From Telmatactis stephensoni (taxonomy: Eukaryota; Cnidaria; Anthozoa; Actiniaria; Isophelliidae), in assembly GCA_029948255.1 (NCBI GenBank), contig JALIZF010001728.1:248001-312000 (forward strand): 64,000 bases of DNA, read 5' to 3'. The first letter of the stretch is position 1; every line of letters starts with the position of its first letter. Below, piece by piece: positions 60,530 to 64,000 of the stretch. The notes beneath the pieces are model-generated. The model made no database searches and was not told the origin of the DNA. It saw only the letters and a program-made list of their open reading frames with translations. Both the position numbers and the translations under genes were made by a program.

Positions 60530-61934
60530 ACTACATCTGTTTGAAAATTGTTATTGTTGTGAAATTCAAAGACCATGAAAGATTTTGGAACCCGAGTCAT
60601 TTTTAGAATTATAAATCCCTAAATATCACCATGTTATGAACTCATCAATATATATTTATATATAATGGTCTATAATTTATTCCTAATTGTTCGAAAGAAG
60701 GTTGGTTTACTTTTTCTCAATGATAACATTTTTCGAAAAATTCTGCTCTTTTAATTTAACTACATTTCATATTTATTTTATTATATATTTGCCTATAAAA
60801 TTTTAGCGATGTATGAAAAGTTTGATGCATGGATTCCAAATCCGTCTAGGCGGGATTTTCCCATCAATAGGGTGAAGTTCCAAACAAATGACTTTCTTGG
60901 ACACGATAAAACGTAGATACGAACAATGTTGCATGAACTGGATGCACAGATCGACTGGACGTTGTGGACGTCAAAATTGTGACTGCATCTCTTGCAACAA
61001 GTTTCATGTTATATCTCAGTTCACCACACTATTGGTAATAGTCCAGTTTCGAGATATGCTTCACCTTCCACATACAAAGGATTTAGAACGAGGCTACGTA
61101 CTAAAACTTTTGTCTTGTTACGAATGACTGAGCTTTATGCACGTAGCCTCGTCTTGATACTTTTGTATGTGGTCACGTGAAATGTATCTCGGAAGTCGGC
61201 TATTGGATACAATGTTGTGCGTAACTGTTGCATTGTGTGTCTGTAACAATTGTTTTACTTACAACTTGCCAAACGGTTAATAAGAAATACACAAAAAAAA
61301 TATTTTAAGCACCTTGTTTGGATATAGATGTATATAATTGATATATACTCTATTTTTTTGTAATATATTCATTTCAAAATATATTGGTTGCTGTTGCTGG
61401 GTTCAGTAGAAAATAGTATCTTCAGGACAATATCAGTTTGAAACGAAAAGATTTTTAAGAGCAAGGGGTTTTTCAACAAGCAGTTTGATAACTAGAATAG
61501 AGGAAATCCAGCATTGTATTTTTAAATGGTGTTTTGCTGTGAACCAATCAGATTGAAGCTGGAGGCTTAACGCCAGCCGGCATTTATATAAGAAACGAAA
61601 TATTTAGTTTGTTGCAGGCGAAAGTGAATTTGATTTTCACTTCCAAGAAGCAGAAAATTTTCCTGGGTGTTTTGCAAACACTTCCATATACAGAGGTTTC
61701 TTAGCTTGCTTACAAAAACGAAAACACTTTGTAGAGCTAGACAGTGTTTCCCAAACTATGCTACTTGGTCCACGGTATCCTTGAAACAGCTTTCAAGCAG
61801 CATTTGATTGGTTTACTGAAGAACCAATGAAACTTAGAAGCCATGTATATCATTTTTCTTCTTCTCCATAAACATTTGAGTATATATTTAAGTTAAGAAA
61901 ACATATTTAAAAACCATGCCAAGGCTTGCTTTTA
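60530..61934. other. 3' flank of FGF-like gene 3, no gene seen
   Basis: Very AT-rich. A plus frame at 60888-61127 has several Cys but no recognised domain. No canonical AATAAA was noticed close to the stop. Confidence 0.35.
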
Positions 61935-62245
61935 AAGGCTGATTCTTACTAGCGACGCAAGACGACGCAATGCTCGTGTTCTCACTTGAAAAAGTAGCGA
62001 CGCAAACACAAATGCCAGCGCAAAAGAACGGAAGGTTTTGTTTTTCTTGCGTCGCGAGTCGTCTTCCGTCGCAAGTGAGAACGATGAGATACGTTGCAAT
62101 ACTGTGCGCAGATTTGGTGTGAATGTGAAACGGACCGCGCCGTGCCGTAACCGTGTCAGTGCCGTGATCTCTATAAAAACATTCGAAATTTTTGCCGTAA
62201 CCGTGCCGTGACCGTGCATGCGGTGCCGTTTTCACAGTCATACGA
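61935..62245. repeat. Inverted-repeat element with GACGCAA arms plus CCGTAACCGTGCC copies
   Basis: TTCTCACTTG with GCGACGCAA near 61980-62000 is mirrored by TTGCGTCGCGAG and GCAAGTGAGAA near 62048-62082. Then GCCGTAACCGTG and close variants recur three to four times between 62140 and 62230. It is related in style to the 30.4-kb MITE. Open frames on the minus strand (61888-62241) follow from the repeat. Confidence 0.6.
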
Positions 62246-63455
62246 AATCTACTCTAGCCTTGAGCAGCAAAGTCATTTTTTTTAAAGAAAACGTTTGCTA
62301 AGTAGGAACGAAGCTACCGTAGCTAAGGGGAGCTCAAAACGATAATTTTGCAGGGCAAAAGCATTGTAAATAATATGTACAGCCAAAAATTAACCACGCG
62401 CTTGAAATTATGGGTTTACAATAGGTGATTACCGTTCATTAACACTGGCAAACTTCTAATACTGAATGGAATAATTTGTTGCATAGAAGTACAAAAACGA
62501 AATAGAGTTGTACAAACATTTTATGATAGAATGTAATGCTGTTTGATCCAAAAGTTTAAAGGGTGTTAGGCCATTAGGTTATGATGCAGGGTAATACGAA
62601 ATTGCGCGCAATATGATTCAATAAATTTAATTATCTTCTATAAATCAATTATTATATGCATATAGGATTTGAAATTCAAGATCATCAAAAAAATGATGGA
62701 ATATGAACCTTTTGCTGTGATGTGCACAGATGAACTTTGTGGCTTGAAACTAGTCTCTCAGAGGACCGAGAGACATTTTGGCCCGACGACCTATCGGTAC
62801 CCTGCATGGGTGCCAGAGAAACTTTTTCCCTGAAATACTGATCTGGTGAGCGCGAAGCGCCAGCGGAGGAAAAATGTATTTCATGGGTACTTCAGGAAAA
62901 AATATCACCTCTGGAATCCAGGGTATAATCTATCGGGTGTTCCTCAAGTCGCGCGCCGTATTTTCAATCAGGCTTTTTTTCGTAAAATTCACGTTTACGT
63001 GCAGGCGTTTGTGTACTCCCGTAAACTTTAAACCTAACGGTCTCGATGAGTGATGGGATCTTTGGAAAAACGGTTCCAATACAGTTCATCAAGTGACTTC
63101 GAGTGATCACGTGACGGCATATTTGGTGATATATTCTATCTTTTTTGCGGGATTTGGATAGTCTTTTGTAGAATAACGATAAAGAATAAGCATCACAATG
63201 ATGCGTAGTACGTTTCTTTAGAGATACAATGAAAATATTGTATATCATGTATCGCTAATAAACAGGTTTGCTATAGTTGTTTTAGTAAACAGATATTTAG
63301 CTAAGTAAAGCTCTTCTGAATAAAAAAAGTTTTGTTATTCATCGTGTAAGTTCATCTCATTAAATGCACGTCTAGTCAAGGGCACTTCCTCGGACTTCAT
63401 CCTTTTGGTGGTTTATCTAAACGGTATTGATTTTTTTTCCTTCCCTTCTCCTTCC
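62246..63455. other. No gene seen
   Basis: Intergenic. A GAGCGCGAAGCGCCAGC motif at about 62848 recalls the 24.4-kb repeat. Confidence 0.35.

Positions 63456-64000
<545 letters not shown>

Overview
The window reads as AT-rich animal (metazoan) nuclear DNA: short exons with GT-AG introns, long gene-poor stretches, many microsatellites and many short inverted-repeat (MITE-like) elements. The gene content and the type of repeats suggest an anthozoan cnidarian such as a coral or sea anemone. That assignment is inference from gene families and repeat style, not proven here.

Four recognisable genes are present and all belong to one signalling pathway. Left to right they are: a Sprouty-type FGF/RTK antagonist (+, coding 8301-9038, with a 5' exon ending at 8012); FGF-like gene 1 (-, 26208 down to 17179); FGF-like gene 2 (-, 35604 down to 32014); and FGF-like gene 3 (+, 51118 to 60529). 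I reassembled the FGF genes exon by exon. Each has a signal-peptide exon, a very short second coding exon (34, 37 and 46 nt), a third exon carrying the LYS(R/K) beta-trefoil start, and a final exon with the Cys...(Y/W)xxxxxRG...F(I/L)xR core followed by a basic tail. Intron phases are the same in all three (2, 0, 1, then 0 into the last exon), so they look like a tandem family. Genes 2 and 3 are the closest pair and are transcribed away from each other across about 15.5 kb. Gene 1 is more diverged and its middle exon was not found. Gene 3 has a one-base frame problem at its last splice junction.

Layout: 1-2.4 kb, nested inverted-repeat transposons; 2.4-7.7 kb, no gene, one perfect 69-nt palindrome at 5.06 kb; 7.7-9.2 kb, Sprouty; 9.2-17.1 kb, repeats (TCCA array, 97-bp triplicate, two repeat elements); 17.2-26.2 kb, FGF gene 1, whose 8.3-kb gap between the two known outer exons is full of MITEs; 26.3-32 kb, a few weak ORFs, a TAAAA array and a MITE; 32.0-35.6 kb, FGF gene 2; 35.8-51 kb, mostly non-coding with an ATGGT array, an AAAAT array and a few weak ORFs; 51.1-60.5 kb, FGF gene 3; 60.5-64 kb, repeats ending in a CTTT array of over 500 bp that runs off the window.

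How the genes work together (known biology plus inference): FGFs are secreted, heparan-sulphate-binding ligands of FGF receptor tyrosine kinases. Sprouty is an intracellular feedback inhibitor of the same Ras/MAPK output. Three ligand genes and one inhibitor within about 52 kb would be an unusual linkage of a pathway and its brake.
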